Part shown: one piece after another, positions 48,338-60,712 of the stretch
Position numbering within the stretch: position 1 is the stretch's first letter
How the letters are laid out: each line of letters opens with the position of its first letter
Source of the DNA: Aquatica leii
Lineage: Eukaryota; Arthropoda; Insecta; Coleoptera; Lampyridae
DNA length: 64,000 nucleotides
NCBI GenBank assembly: GCA_035610365.1
Contig: CM069438.1
Span: 53,998,837-54,062,836 of the forward strand
Direction of reading: 5' to 3'
Made by a program: the position numbers and the translations under genes
The notes under the pieces: generated by a model
Seen by the model: only the letters and a program-made list of their open reading frames with translations
Told to the model about the DNA's origin: nothing
Databases searched by the model: none

Positions 48338-48425
48338 TTGGTGTCTCCTAGCCGAGGGCCTTGCCAGTACATGAAGTGGCGCCAATTGCTTCTTTCTTTT
48401 ATTATAGTTTTGTCAACCACGCTCA
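48338..48425 (+). other. Gypsy primer site and leader relic 3
   Basis: TTGGTGTCTCC at 48338-48348, GTGGCGCC at 48376, then ACGCTCACTCACCGACATCG, which matches leader relic 1. The body of this third unit is lost; a Penelope-like scrap begins right after it. Confidence 0.6.
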
Positions 48426-48429
48426 CTCA

Positions 48430-48600
48430 CCGACATCGCAAAAACAACGGTCAGTGTCCCATCTACGTATTCTTCCTCTAGGTGTTAATGAATGTGTTCC
48501 AAGACTTGGTATATGAGGAGTTTGCTGAAAAAGGATGTAACATCAAAGTTTACCAAAGTGTCGATAGATTGCGATCTCATACTACGTTTTCTGACAAAAA
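48430..48600 (-). pseudogene. Penelope-like RT fragment
   Basis: The minus-strand frame reads LVNFDVTSFFSKLL followed by HLEEEYVDGTLTVVF. The larger relic at 51.1 kb has LVSFDVTSLFCKTS and HLEEEDLGGTLTDL at the same place. The S/NFDVTSLF box is reverse transcriptase motif A of Penelope-like elements. Only ~55 codons remain. Confidence 0.75.
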
Positions 48601-50185
48601 ATTTAGTAAAAAGGTAAAAAACAGTTTCAAAAATCTTCTAAAGAAGATCACAAGTCGTTGACTGAAACATTAACATGTCAAATCGGTCTGAAACCTACTA
48701 CGAGATTGAACAAGCAAGTGCAATGCGTCTCCGGACATCAAAACGTAATTCGCACGTGCGAATTTATATTATTAAATTATATTTATATTACATTCGCTGC
48801 GACTAAAAAATAAGAACTTAATATTGTAAAAAAAGCTTACACACAAATTTTACTTTCTGAGATTGTTTCTCATATAAAAAATCGCTCAAAAAACGTTTCT
48901 TTAAAAACAAAAAAAACATGTTTGTTGTTCTCGGAAACCACGGTAAAGAAAATAATAAAAAGTGTCAAAATCAGCTGGATTTGTTAACATATTTCCAGAA
49001 AACATTTTGAACTTACTACCACGTTCCAGATTAAAGACTAAGAAGCGAATTTGGTAAAACATACCACACGACCTAAAAAAAATTGAAAGGCTTTTGACCC
49101 AACACAACTAAACAGGTTTAGAACGAACCCAAACAGTCCTCGAATAGCACGAAGTGGGCTCAATAGAATTAGAACAGAGTGTGCTACAACTAAGACAATG
49201 ATTAATTTTCAAATCGCAGAACATACATTTGTGTGTTAAAACAGGTTTTTAGCTCCATTTTCTACATCAATTTAAGCTATTTTCGTTTTTTTTTTCAAAT
49301 TAATTCTAAAGTTCAGAATTTTGAGATTTTGAATTTTTGATAAATACGCTTTAATTTAAACATAGTTAGCTATGAAATATGAAAAACGTTTAAATTCCTT
49401 TATAAAATAAATCAAACGATTAGACGCAATAACTTACCACACGTTTCGGAAATACAGATTTTTGTCATTTTTTTGTTAAATCACAACGTAGATTATAGTT
49501 TTTATGATCAAAGTAATCATCAACTTTTTGCACACGCTATATATTTTATTTTATTTAAATGCGTCTTCAAAAACCATCAATTTTAAAAAATAATTTTTAA
49601 TTCTTTGATGTTTAAATATATCCACACAGTTTTATTTTTAATGAACTTTGCGTCAAAAATAGATTGCCATGAAAACAAACAAATGATATGCTTTTTTTAT
49701 GTGGTTTTTGATACCAATTTTATAATGTTATTTTATTTACTGTTTTTATTCAATTTTTGAGCTTGGTAGCAAGCAAATTAGAAAAATATTTAAAGTAACA
49801 AATTTGCATTTAAAAGTAACTAATTAAATTTAATATAAAGTTAGAAGCTTTGCTTTGACTTTGATTTTTAAATTTTTTAACATATATTTAAATTTTCAAT
49901 TTTAAATGTATAGAGTATTATTAACAACCTATATTAAATCGAATTGTTTTTGAGCACTCGCGGAGTTTGAAACATTAATATGAGAAATTTATTCACATAA
50001 ATTTAAAAATATTCCAACAGCTCGCAGCTGTTTAGACATTATCAATGATCTAAATCCATTTTTTGTGCTTTAGAGTTTTTCTTAGCTAACCGCTGAATTA
50101 TGTAACGACCCAATTTTTATTTCAGTACAGAATTTATCAAAACAATAAGAGGCTAGTAGTAACCACCAAAATTTTCTGCAATTTG
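48601..50185. other. Unassigned AT-rich sequence
   Basis: A-rich and T-rich stretches with no domain or period. Confidence 0.4.
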
Positions 50186-50189
50186 GCAA

Positions 50190-51720
50190 ATTAATTCCAA
50201 GAACTAATCAGTTTCCAAATTTCTGCTTGATAATGATGCAATTAGAGAATCTGTTTGACTGAAATCAAAGCAGTCAACTGAATGGCCAAATCCTGTTTTA
50301 GACATTGAACCAAACTCGATAATATACACTAGTGACCACGTGTTCAAAAAACAAAGAAAATAAAACGGGACAATTCTTGCTTTTAGGCTTTTGCGGCAGT
50401 CGTCCAATCTTGAAATTTGGTTTCCGGGTTAATTACCGCGTCGTTAATGAATTTGACTTGACGTTTCGGCCAACATCTTAAAAATAAACTGAAACTGCTT
50501 CTCCATGTGTTCAAGTATTTATAGTAATTGCTCGTTCGTTTTGATTGACCGGTTTCTAAATAATTGTTTCGATATGAACAATGAACTGATTTTCCGTCCA
50601 GTCTGTCCTATGTATTCCATTCACACAGGATCAGAAAATACTGTAGACTCCGGGAGCTTGAAGTTTCTTTTTGGGTTCTTTGGTTTTCGGGAACAGGGTT
50701 GATACCTTCACATTAGCATTGAAGACCACCATTACTTTATTTCTCTTGAGTAATCTGCCTATTTTGTCCATGCATTTTTGAATGTATGGTAGGAATGCTG
50801 TTGTCCTAATATCTTCTTGTCTTGGTCTCTACGTCAGTTGTCTTTAGATCGCGTTGAGAATGTCCCTCATCTATTCTTTAGTAGAGCACTTTGTAAATGC
50901 TTCATTTTCTCCTCTAAAAATTCTGGTTCGCATGTCACTTTTGCCCTTTTCACAAAAATGTGAAGCACGACTAGATGTTTGGATGTTGGTTATTATCCAT
51001 GTAAATGTTTACTTTATGCAAAAACGTATCAGATCGGTCAGTGTCCCACCCAAGTCTTCTTCCTCCAAGTGTTGATAAATAATGTCCAAAGCTTAGTCTA
51101 CAGAGGTTTTGCAGAAGAGGGAAGTAACATCAAAGCTTACTAGGATGACGCTATCTTGTCGATGAAACAGGTTGAGTTCTTAATGTGATGTTCTGATTTT
51201 CCGCCAAACTTCTGTAGATTGTTGACAGGTACTTTTCTATATTGTGGGTGCCTGGTCCTGTTGCGCTGACAATCGGTGCTGTCTGATAGTAGTAGCCTGT
51301 TCTGTGATGACATCTGAGACATCCTTCTCAAACCTTTTGTTTGGGTTTCTTGTGATCTCTTTGTAGTTGAGTCCTCCAAAAGAGTGTTTATTTTGACAAT
51401 GTAGCCCACTGAATCCATAACCACTGTAGCATTCCCTTTGTCGACAGAAAGCACATTGACTTCCTTATTTCTCCTTAGCAATTGTAAAGCTATTCGCTCT
51501 TCTGCGTTTATGTTGTATTTCAGTAGTTTGGCCTTCTTCAGTGTTAGTTCTTACTTTTTCCTTAAGGTGCGCTGGTAGCGTTCTAACCGTAGTCTCGATG
51601 GCGCTGACAACGTCTTCTTTCGAAATAGTCTTTAAAGCAATGGCAAAGTTTATTCCTTTGGAGAGTGCTGTCGTGGATAGCTCGTCCAGTGTGAGCGTAG
51701 AAAAGTTGATAAAAGATACA
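50190..51720 (-). pseudogene. Penelope-like element: RT plus GIY-YIG endonuclease remnant
   Basis: Read leftwards: ELSTTALSKGINFAIALK and IETTVRTLPAHL (the N-terminal domain typical of Penelope-like RTs), LSVDKGNATVVMDSVGYIVK (51.41-51.46 kb), then SFDVTSLF (motif A, near 51.12 kb) and HLEEEDLGGTLTDL. Next come a linker with LPYIQKCMDKIGRLLKRNKV, and YIGQTGR (50599-50620), the core of the GIY-YIG nuclease. A final frame, FGHSVDCFDFSQ, corresponds to the H-x-D region of the same nuclease. RT motifs B and C are missing, and frameshifts are frequent. The pairing of this RT with GIY-YIG is diagnostic for endonuclease-bearing Penelope-like elements. Confidence 0.88.
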
Positions 51721-54700
51721 TATAAAAGAACAACCTAAACCACTATAACCAATTTAGATCTGTGTTTTAAAAAATAAAAATGTATAAGTTCCTGTTTCCA
51801 AAAAAACTAGAATCAACCATCTTTTAGTTTGTGAGCAACTGCTTTATGCTTTCAAATTGTCTTAACATTTACAAAAACAGTAATTCAGTCAACACCACCA
51901 GCGACTTACATATCGAGATAATCATAATAAAATAACCAAAAAATTTATGAAAAACAACATAGTCTGGTGACTACAAATTTAACAAAAAAAAGAAGACCGC
52001 GTTTAAGACCACTACAACCCATTTAGACCTATGTTTTGAAACATTAAAATTTATAGGTTTCTGTCGCCAAAAAAACTCTAACCAACTATCTTGCAGTCTC
52101 TGATTAACTACTTCGTGGTTTCGAATTGGCTCAACATCTACAAAAGCGGTCATTCTGTCAACATCGTCGATGACGTATATTGAGAAAATCATATCAAAAT
52201 AACCAAAAAATTTATGAACAACAACATAGTCTAGTGACTAATATTTAGCACGTAATCAAAAAGTTTTAATAATTTGATAAAAACGGAAGAATTTGGTTAA
52301 ATCCAAAGTCCCAATTAGACCTTTGTTTTAACAAACAAAAGTTAGAAGTTGCTGTCGCCAAAAAAATTTAAACCAAGTATCCTTCAGTTTCTAAGCAACT
52401 ACTTTATGTTTTTGATTTGGCTTAACATCTACAAAGACAGTAATTCTGTTATCATCGGTGGTATATATTAAGATAATTGTCTTAGAATAATCAAAAAATT
52501 TAAAAAAATAACAACATAGACTGATGACTAATATTTAGCACGTAATCAAAAAAGTTGATTATTTAATAAAAACGAAAGAGTTTGATTAAAGCCAAAAATC
52601 TCTAATTCGGATTTTTGCAGAAAAATCAACGTATAAAACGAATACAACCCATTTAGACCTTTGTTTTAAAGAACAAAAATTAGAAGTTCTTGTCACCAAA
52701 AAAACTCGAACCAACTAACCAAATATCTTTGTGTTTCTAAGCAACTACCTTATGTTTTCGAATTGGCTTAACATCTACAAAGACAGTAATTCTGTCATCA
52801 TCGGTGATATATATTAAGATAATCGTATTAGAATAACCAAAAAATTTTAAAAAGCAACATAGACTGGTGACTAATCTTTAGCACGTAATCAAAAAATGTT
52901 AAACATTTGATAAAAACAAAAGAATTTGGTTAGAACCAAAAATCTCCAATTCGGGTTTTTGCAAAAGACAAGATCACGTATAAAACCAATACAACCCATT
53001 TAGTCCTTTGTTTTAAAGAACAAAAATTAGAAGTTCTTGTTGCCAAAATAAACTCGAACCAACCAACCAAATATCTTTGAGTTATTAAGGAACTACCTTA
53101 TGCTTTCGAATTCGCTTAACATCTACAAAGACAGTAATTCTGTCATCATCGGTGATATATATTAAGATAATCGTATTAGAATAACCAAAAAATTTTAAAA
53201 AGCAACATAGACTGGTGACTAATCTTTAGCACGTAATCAAAAAATATTAAACATTTGATAAAAAACAAACAAATTTGGTTAAAGCCAAAAATCTCTAGTT
53301 CGGATTCTTGCAGAAGACAAGATCACGTATATAACCAATACAACCCATTTAGACCCTTGCTTTAAAGAACAAAAATAAGAAGTTCCTGTCGTCAAAAATA
53401 CTCGAACTAACTAACCAAGTATCTTTGAGCTTCCAAGCAACTACCTTATGTTTTCGAGTTGGCTTAACATCTACAAAGACAGTAATTCTGTCATTATCGG
53501 TGATATATATTAAGATATTCGTATTAGAGTAACCAAAAAATTTAAAAAGTAACATAGACGAATCTTTAGAACGTAATCAAAAAAGTTAAATATTTGATAA
53601 AAACGAAAAAATTTGGTTAAAGCCAAAAATGTCTAATTCGGATTTTTGGAAAAGACAAGATCACGTATAAAACCAATACAACCCATTTAGTCCTTTGTTT
53701 TAAAGAACAAAAATTAGAAGTTCTTGTTGCCAAAATAAACTCGAACCAACCAACCAAATATCTTTGAGTTATTAAGGAACTACCTTATGCTTTCGAATTC
53801 GCTTAACATCTACAAAGACAGTAATTCTGTCATCATCGGTAATATATATTAAGATAATCGTATTAGACTAACAAAAAAAATTTAAAAAGCAACATAGACT
53901 GGTGACTAATGTTTAGTACGTAATGAAAAAATGTTAAACATTTGATAAAAACAAAAGAATTTGGTTAAAGCCAAAAATCTCTAATTCGGAATTTGCAAAA
54001 GACAAGGTCAATTATAAAACCAATACAACCCATTTAGACCTTTGTTTTAAAGAACAAAAATTAGAAGTTCTTGTTACCAAAAAAACTCGAACCAACTAAC
54101 CTAATAACTTTGGGTTTCTAAGCAACTAGCTTTATGTTTTCGAATTGGCTAAACATCTACAAAGACAGTAATTCTGTCATTATCGGTGATATACATTAAG
54201 AAATTCGTTTAAAAATAACGAAGAAATTAAAAAAAACAGCATAGAATAATGATTAATATTTAGCACGTGATCAAAAAATGCTAAACATTTGATAAAAACG
54301 AAAGAATTTGGTTAAAGCTAAAAATCTCTAATTGGGATTTTTGCAAAAGACAAGATCACGTAAAAAACCAATACAACCCATTTACACCTTTGTTTTAGAG
54401 AACAAAAATTAGAAGTTCTTGTCACCAAAAACACTCGAACCAATTAACCAAATAACTTTGGGTTTCTAAGCAACTAGCTTATGTTTTCGAATTGGCTAAA
54501 CATCTACAAAGACAGTAATTCTGTCATCATCGGTGATATATATTAAAATAATCATATTAAAATAACCAAAAAAATTTAAAAAACAACATAGACTGGTGAC
54601 TAATCTTTAGCACGTAATCAAAAAATGTTAAACATTTGATAAAGACGAAGGAATTTGGTTAAAGCCAAAAATCTCTAATTCGGATTTTTGCAAAAGACAA

Positions 54701-57700
54701 GATCACGTAAAAAACCAATACAACCCATTTAGACCTTTGTTTTAAGGAACAAGAATTAGCAGTTCCTGTCGTCAAAATTACCTACTCGAATCAACTAACC
54801 AAGTATCTTTGAATTTCTAAGCAACTACCTCATGTTTTCGAATTGGCTTAACATCTACAAAGACAAGTAATTCTGTCATCATCGGTGATAGGTATATATT
54901 AAGATAATCGTATTGGAATAACCAAAACAATTTAAAAAGTAACATAGACTGAAGACTAATCTTTAGCACGTAATCAAAAAAGTTAAATATTTGATAAAAC
55001 CAAAAGAATTTGTTTAAAGCCAAAAATCTCTAAATCGGATTTTTGCAAAAGACAAGATCACGTATAAAACCAATACAACCCATTTAGACCTTTGATTTAA
55101 AGAACAAAAATTAGAAGTTCTTGTCGTCAAAAATACTCGAACCAACTAACCAAGTATCTTTGAGTTCCTAAGCAACTATCTTATGTTTTCGAGTTGGCTT
55201 AACTTCTACAAAGACATTAATTCTGTCATCATCAGTGATTTATATTAAGGTAATCGTATTAGAAAAACCAAAAAAATTTAAAAAGCAACATTAACTGGTG
55301 ACTAATCTTTAGCACGTAATCAAAAAATGTTAAACATTTGATAAAAACGAAAGAATTTGGTTAAAGCCAAAAATCTCTAATTCGGATTTTTGCAAAAGAC
55401 AAGATCACGTATAAAACCAATACAACCCATTTAGTCCTTTGTTTTAAAGAACAAAAATTGGAAGTTCTTGTAACCAAAAAAACTCGAACCAACGAACCTA
55501 ATAACTTTGGGTTTCTAAGCAACTAGCTTTATGTTTTCGAATTGGCTAAACATCTACAAAGACAGTAAGTCTGTCATCATCGGTGATATATATTACAATA
55601 ATCGTATTAGAATAACCAAAACATTTTAAAAACAACATAGGCTGGTGACTAATCTTTAGCGCGTGATCAAAAAAGTTAAATATTTGATAAAAACGAAAGA
55701 ATTTGATTAAAGCCAAAAATCTCTAATTCGGATTTTTGCAAAAGACAAGATCACGTATAAAACCAATACAACCCATTTAGACCTTTGTTTTAAAGAACAA
55801 AAATTAGAAGTTCTTGTCGCCAAAATAAACTCGAACCAACCAACCAAATATCTTTGAGTTATTAAGGAACTACCTTATGCTTTCGAATTGGCTTAACATC
55901 TACAAAGACAGTAATTCTGTCATCATCGGTGATATATATTAAGATAATCGTGTTAGAATAACCAAAAAAATTTTTAAACAACATAGACTGGTGACTAATC
56001 TTTAGCACCTAATCAAAAAATGTTAAACATTTGATAAAAAACAAAAGAATTTGGTTAAAACCAAAAATCTCTAGTTCGAATTTTTGCAGAAGACAAGATC
56101 ACGTATATAACCAATAAAACCCATTTAGACCTTTGTTTTAAAGAACAAAAATAAGAAGTTCCTGTCGTCAAAAATAATCGAACTAACTAACCAAGTATCT
56201 TTGAGCTTCCAAGCAACTACCTTATGTTTTCGAGTTGGCTTAACATCTACAAAGACAGTAATTCTGTCATCATCAGTGATTTATATTCAGATAATCGTAT
56301 TAGAATAACCAAAAAAATTTAAAAAGCAACATAGACTAGTGACTAATCTTTAGCACGTAATCAAAAAATGTTAAACATTTGATAAAAACGAAAGAATTTG
56401 GTTAAAGTCAAAAATCTCCAATTCGGAATTTTGCAAAAGACAAGATCACGTATAAAACCAATACAACCCATTTAGACCTTAGTTTTAAAGAACAAAAATT
56501 ACAAGTTTCTGTCGTCAAAAATACTCGAATCAACTAACCAAGTATCTTTGAATTTCTAAGCAACTAGCTTATGTTTTCGAATTGGCTAAACATCTACAAA
56601 GACAGTAATTCTGTCATCGTCGGTGATATATATTAAGATATCGTATTAGCATAATCCACGAATTAAAAAAAAATAACAACATAGACTGATGACTAATATT
56701 TAGCACGTAATCAAAAACGTTAAATATTTGAAAAAATTGAAAGAATTTAGTTAAAGCCAAAAATCTCTAGTTCGGATTTTTGCAGAAGACAAGATCACTT
56801 ATAAAACCAATACAATCCATTTTGACCTTTGTTTCAAAGAACAAAAATTAGAAGTTCCTGTAGCCAAAAAAACTCGAACCACTAACCAAGTATCTTTTAG
56901 TTCCTAAGCAACTACTTTATGTTTTTGAGTTAGCCCAACATCTACGAAGATATATATTAAGATAATTGTCTTAGAATAACCAAAAAATTAAAAAAAAACA
57001 ACATAGACTGATGACTAATATTTAGCACGTAATCAAAAAAGTTAAATGTTTAATAAAAACGAAAGAATTTGGTTAAAGTCAAAAATCTCTAGTTCGAATT
57101 ATTGCAGAAGACAAGATCACGTATATAACCAATACAGCCCATTTAGACCTTTGTTTTAAAGAACAAAAATTAGAAGTTCTTTTCGCCAAAAAAAAACTCG
57201 AACCAACTAACCAAATATCTTTGTGTTTCTAAACAACTACCTTATGTTTTCGAATTGGCTAAACATCTACAAAGACAGTAATTCTGTCATCATCGGTGAT
57301 ATATATAGAGATAATCATATTAGAATAACCAAAAAAATTTTAAAAACAACATAGACTGGTGAATAATTTTTAGCACGTAATCAAAAAATGTTAAACATTT
57401 GATAAAAAACAAAAGAATTTGGTTAAAGCCAAAAATCTCCAGTTCGAATTTTTGCAGAAGACAAGATCACGTATATAACCAATACAACCCATTTAGACCT
57501 TTGTTTTAAAGAGCAAAAATAAGAAGTTCCTGTCGTCAAAAGTACTCGAACTAACTAACCAAATATCTTTGAGCTTCCAAGCAACTACCTTATGTTTTCG
57601 AGTTGGCTTAACATCTACAAAGACAGTAATTCTGTCATCATCGGTGATATATATTAAGATAATCGTATTAGAATAACCAAAAAAATTTTTAAGACAACAT

Positions 57701-57781
57701 AGACTGGTGGCCAATCTTTAGCATGTAATCAAAAAATGTTAAACATTTGATAAAAACGAAAGAATTTGATTAAAGCCAAAA

Positions 57782-57793
57782 ATCTCTAATTCA
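57782..57793. repeat. Target duplication of the foldback insertion (left)
   Basis: ATCTCTAATTCA, 12 bp of satellite 3, repeated at 58301-58312 on the other side of the insertion. Confidence 0.75.
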
Positions 57794-57838
57794 TACTAAG
57801 ATAAGAACGTCTTCCGGGTTTGGACCGTGTTGCCAACG

Positions 57839-57869
57839 TTTCGCCCACTTTCGTAAGTGGCTTCATCGG
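57839..57869 (-). ncRNA. Hammerhead-like core, left arm (one core base changed)
   Basis: On the minus strand CCGATGA, then stem GCCACTT/AAGTGGGC, then GAAAC. The canonical first box is CTGATGA; here the T is C, which would be expected to cripple cleavage. Confidence 0.45.
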
Positions 57870-58174
57870 GGCGTGTGAGAAATCGAAGAACTCAAACAAG
57901 CAACCAAAATCTAACTAAACACTTCTTAACAGTTAGGTAATCATTTTCTATGGAGTTTAGAATCTGGCTTGGTTCACAAGTTGATTACCTAACTAACCTA
58001 ACTCTGTAGTGGTTCTTTGTTAGATTTTCGTTTGCTTTTTCAAGTTTATCGTTTTCTTTCTTACCTTTTCTGAGTTTAGAATCTGGCTTGGTTCACAAGT
58101 TAATTACCTAACTATTGAGAAGTGTTTAGTTAGATTTCGGTTGCTTCTTTGAGTTCTTCGATTTCTTTCACGCC

Positions 58175-58205
58175 CTGATGAAGCCCCTTACGAAAGTGGG
58201 CGAAA
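58175..58205 (+). ncRNA. Hammerhead-like ribozyme core, right arm
   Basis: CTGATGA (58175-58181) and GAAA (58202-58205) bracket a stem-loop GCCCCTT-ACGA-AAGTGGGC. This matches the conserved hammerhead core (CUGANGA, stem II, GAAA). I could not define stem I and the NUH cleavage site with certainty, so activity is unproven. Confidence 0.5.
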
Positions 58206-58300
58206 CGTTGGCAACTTCGGTTACAACACTGACACGGTCCAAACCCGGAAAACGTTCTTATCTTAGTATAGACTCCGGCCGTGAAAGCCTTCGCTATTAC

Positions 58301-58312
58301 ATCTCTAATTCA
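58301..58312. repeat. Target duplication of the foldback insertion (right)
   Basis: ATCTCTAATTCA, identical to 57782-57793. Confidence 0.75.
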
Positions 58313-59160
58313 GATTTTTACAGAAGACAAAATCAACGTATAAAACCAATACAACCCGTTTAGATCTTTGTTTTAAAGAACAAAAATTAGAAGATCTTTT
58401 TGTCAAAAAAACTCGAACCAACTAACCAAATATCTTTGAGTTTCTAAGCAACTACCTTATGTCTTCGCATTGGCTTAACATTTACAAAGACAGTAATTCT
58501 GTCATCATCAGTGATTTTAAAAAGCAACATAGACTATTGACTAATCTTTAGCACGTAATCAAAAAATGTTAAACATTTGATAAAAACGAAAGAATTTGGT
58601 TAAAGCCAAAAATCTCTAATTCGGATTTTTGCAAAAGACAAGATCACGTATAAAATCAATACAACCCATTTATACCTCTGTTTTAAAGAACAAAAATTAG
58701 AAGTTCTTGTCACCAAAAAAACTCGAACCAACTAACCAAATATCTTTGTGTTTCTAAGCAACTACCTTATGTTTTCGAATTGGCGTAACATCTACAAAGA
58801 CAGTAATTCTGTCATCATCGGTGATATATATTAGGATAATTGTATTAGAATAACCAAAAAATTAAAAAACAACAACATAGACTGATGAATAATATTTAGC
58901 ACGTAATCAAAAAAGTTGATTATTTGATAAAAACTAAACGCCAAAAATCTCTAATTCGGATTTTTGCCAAAGATCAGAATAAAAGCAATACGACCCATTT
59001 AGACCTTTGTTTTAAAGAACAAAAATTAGAAGTTCCTGTCACCAAAAACTCGAACCAAGTATCTTTCAGTTTCTAAGCAACTACTTTATGTTTTCGGATT
59101 GGTTCAACATCTACAAAGACCGTAATTCTGTCATCATCGGTGATATATATTAAGATAGTA

Positions 59161-60710
59161 TAAAAGCTTTTAAGTAAACCAAACGCGGTAGTAATTAATA
59201 AAAAACATAGTATAAGTGATTAAAGTTTATTAATGCAAACAAGTAAAAAAAACTGCTAGTAAATTAAAAAAAAATAATAAAAGGTTAAAAAAGACAGATC
59301 CACGTTGAACACTAATCGTTAGATGCTGCAAGTTAATAAATACAAAAATTTTAAAAAAAAATATTGGGCGCCAGGACAGTTCAGAAGAACTTTATCTAAT
59401 CGACTTTTTCAGAAGACGTCTAAACTCGTCATGTAGAAAAAAGCGATAGTATGCAATAGTATTTTTGCATTATGTATATACAACATAGAAAAAATCACAT
59501 TAAAGCTGCTTGTGGTTTTAAAAAGGTAATTTAAAAATTAGATTACACCTATAATTAAGAATTTTTTATTGAATTGGTTCAAAGACGAATAATCCTACTA
59601 GACCCAAAACTTTTAACTTTTGAATTCGTATCGAGATCGTTTATCATCTAGACCAGATGAAATTGATAAAAAATATGTAGAAACATAAAAATCTAAAAGC
59701 ATACATAAATTTACCAAAAAAAAAGATAAACCAGGTACTAGAAAACACAGTTTTTCGCATAAAAGAATTGACTACTATAAAATAGACCCATAAATGGAAA
59801 ATCGACATAAACTAATACTGAACGATCGGGTCAAAGAAATTTGTGGCATATAATTGCCTCAAGTTATTCTTTTCTACATAAAACTGATATATATACACGA
59901 CATTTTCAATTTCACATTTCGCAAGGTTCATAAAATGTACGAGTTATAACATTCTCATTTTTCCTCATAATCTTTGGCGTTGCCAAGCGTCGGTTCGATT
60001 CGCCGGTTGACGCAAAAGATTATTTTCAGGCAACCGTGAAACTGCTGTTTTCACTTTGTCGCAGACATTTACTGCACCCCAATTAACATCGCATTGCAAG
60101 AGAAAATTATCTTACAACGTCGACTTGCACTTGTGCTAATTAAATTTAAAAAAATAGTTGAAAGGCTTGCCAAAATCAACAAGAATTAACTTAAGTGTCA
60201 GTGTGATTATTAGTAGTTTAAAAGCATACAGTAATAGTTTACACAAACGTCTAAGAATGCAAATGTGCGCAAATATAAATTAATAAAACGTGCTGGATCG
60301 CATTTAGAAGATTGCTTTTGCCGTTGTTAACGTTCTTAATATAAATGTTATGTTTGTTGTGTAATTCGCAAGGTTTATCGTTGCTAAAAATCCAGAAGAA
60401 GAAAATATATATTATGTATTTAAAAAAAAATTTGAATTTTACACTTAAATTGAGATTTAAAATATGTTCGTCAACAATAAAAGGTCTTGCCTTTGTTCTA
60501 TATAGATTACTAGAAGTCAGGTTTGGATCAAAAAGACAACGGTCTAATTAGAGAAGCTCCAAAATATAAAAGCCAGAGCCAAATAAAAATAAAAAAATTA
60601 GTATTGAGACTAAGAACGACATCAGTGCCAAGCACAGAAAAAAAGATAGAATCTGGAAAAAAATTTTGTCAAAAATAATAAAGTTGCAAACTGAGTTAGT
60701 AGATTAGGTG
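59161..60710. other. Unassigned AT-rich sequence
   Basis: Follows the end of satellite 3. No period or clear domain; the last ~150 bp may hold the decayed start of the pogo-like fragment. Confidence 0.4.
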
Positions 60711-60712
60711 TT

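Larger units (their letters stand above)
57794..58300. mobile_element. 507-bp foldback insertion, possibly Penelope-like, non-autonomous
   Basis: Unrelated to the satellite around it. The arms of roughly 150 bp are inverted repeats. The left arm runs from TACTAAGATAAGAACG through CCGGGTTTGGACCGTG and GTTGCCAACGTTTCGCCC to AAATCTAACTAAACACTTCT. The right arm gives the reverse complement in the reverse order and ends CTTATCTTAGTA. Only the right side has a further 32-bp tail (TAGACTCCGGCCGTGAAAGC...). Between the arms, a ~45-bp segment GAGTTTAGAATCTGGCTTGG... occurs twice in direct orientation (57954 and 58073). Inverted terminal repeats, one-sided tails, hammerhead motifs and target duplications of 10-15 bp are all known in Penelope-like elements; a foldback DNA transposon is the alternative. 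Confidence 0.75.
51740..59160. repeat. Satellite 3 array, ~347-bp monomer
   Basis: About 20 tandem copies. The CAACCCATTTAG box lies at 52645, 52992, 53341, 53679, 54026 and 54374, giving periods of 338-349 bp. Each unit continues with TTTGTTTTAAAGAACAAAAA, AAACTCGAACCAACTAACCA, GGCTTAACATCTACAAAGAC, ATTCTGTCATCATCGGTGAT, AACATAGACTGGTGACTAAT and TTTAGCACGTAATC. Variants repeat every eight units: 52992 returns at 55769 and 53341 at 56118, both exactly 2,777 bp later. The leftmost copies (51.74-52.2 kb) and the last one are the most diverged. A 507-bp insertion interrupts the array at 57794. Confidence 0.95.

Noticed and set aside
52540-59000. Possible hammerhead in satellite 3 (CTGATGACTAATATTTAGCACG, with a CTAA/TTAG stem)
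   Set aside because: The GAAA box that must follow stem II is absent, and most units have CTGGTGA instead of CTGATGA.
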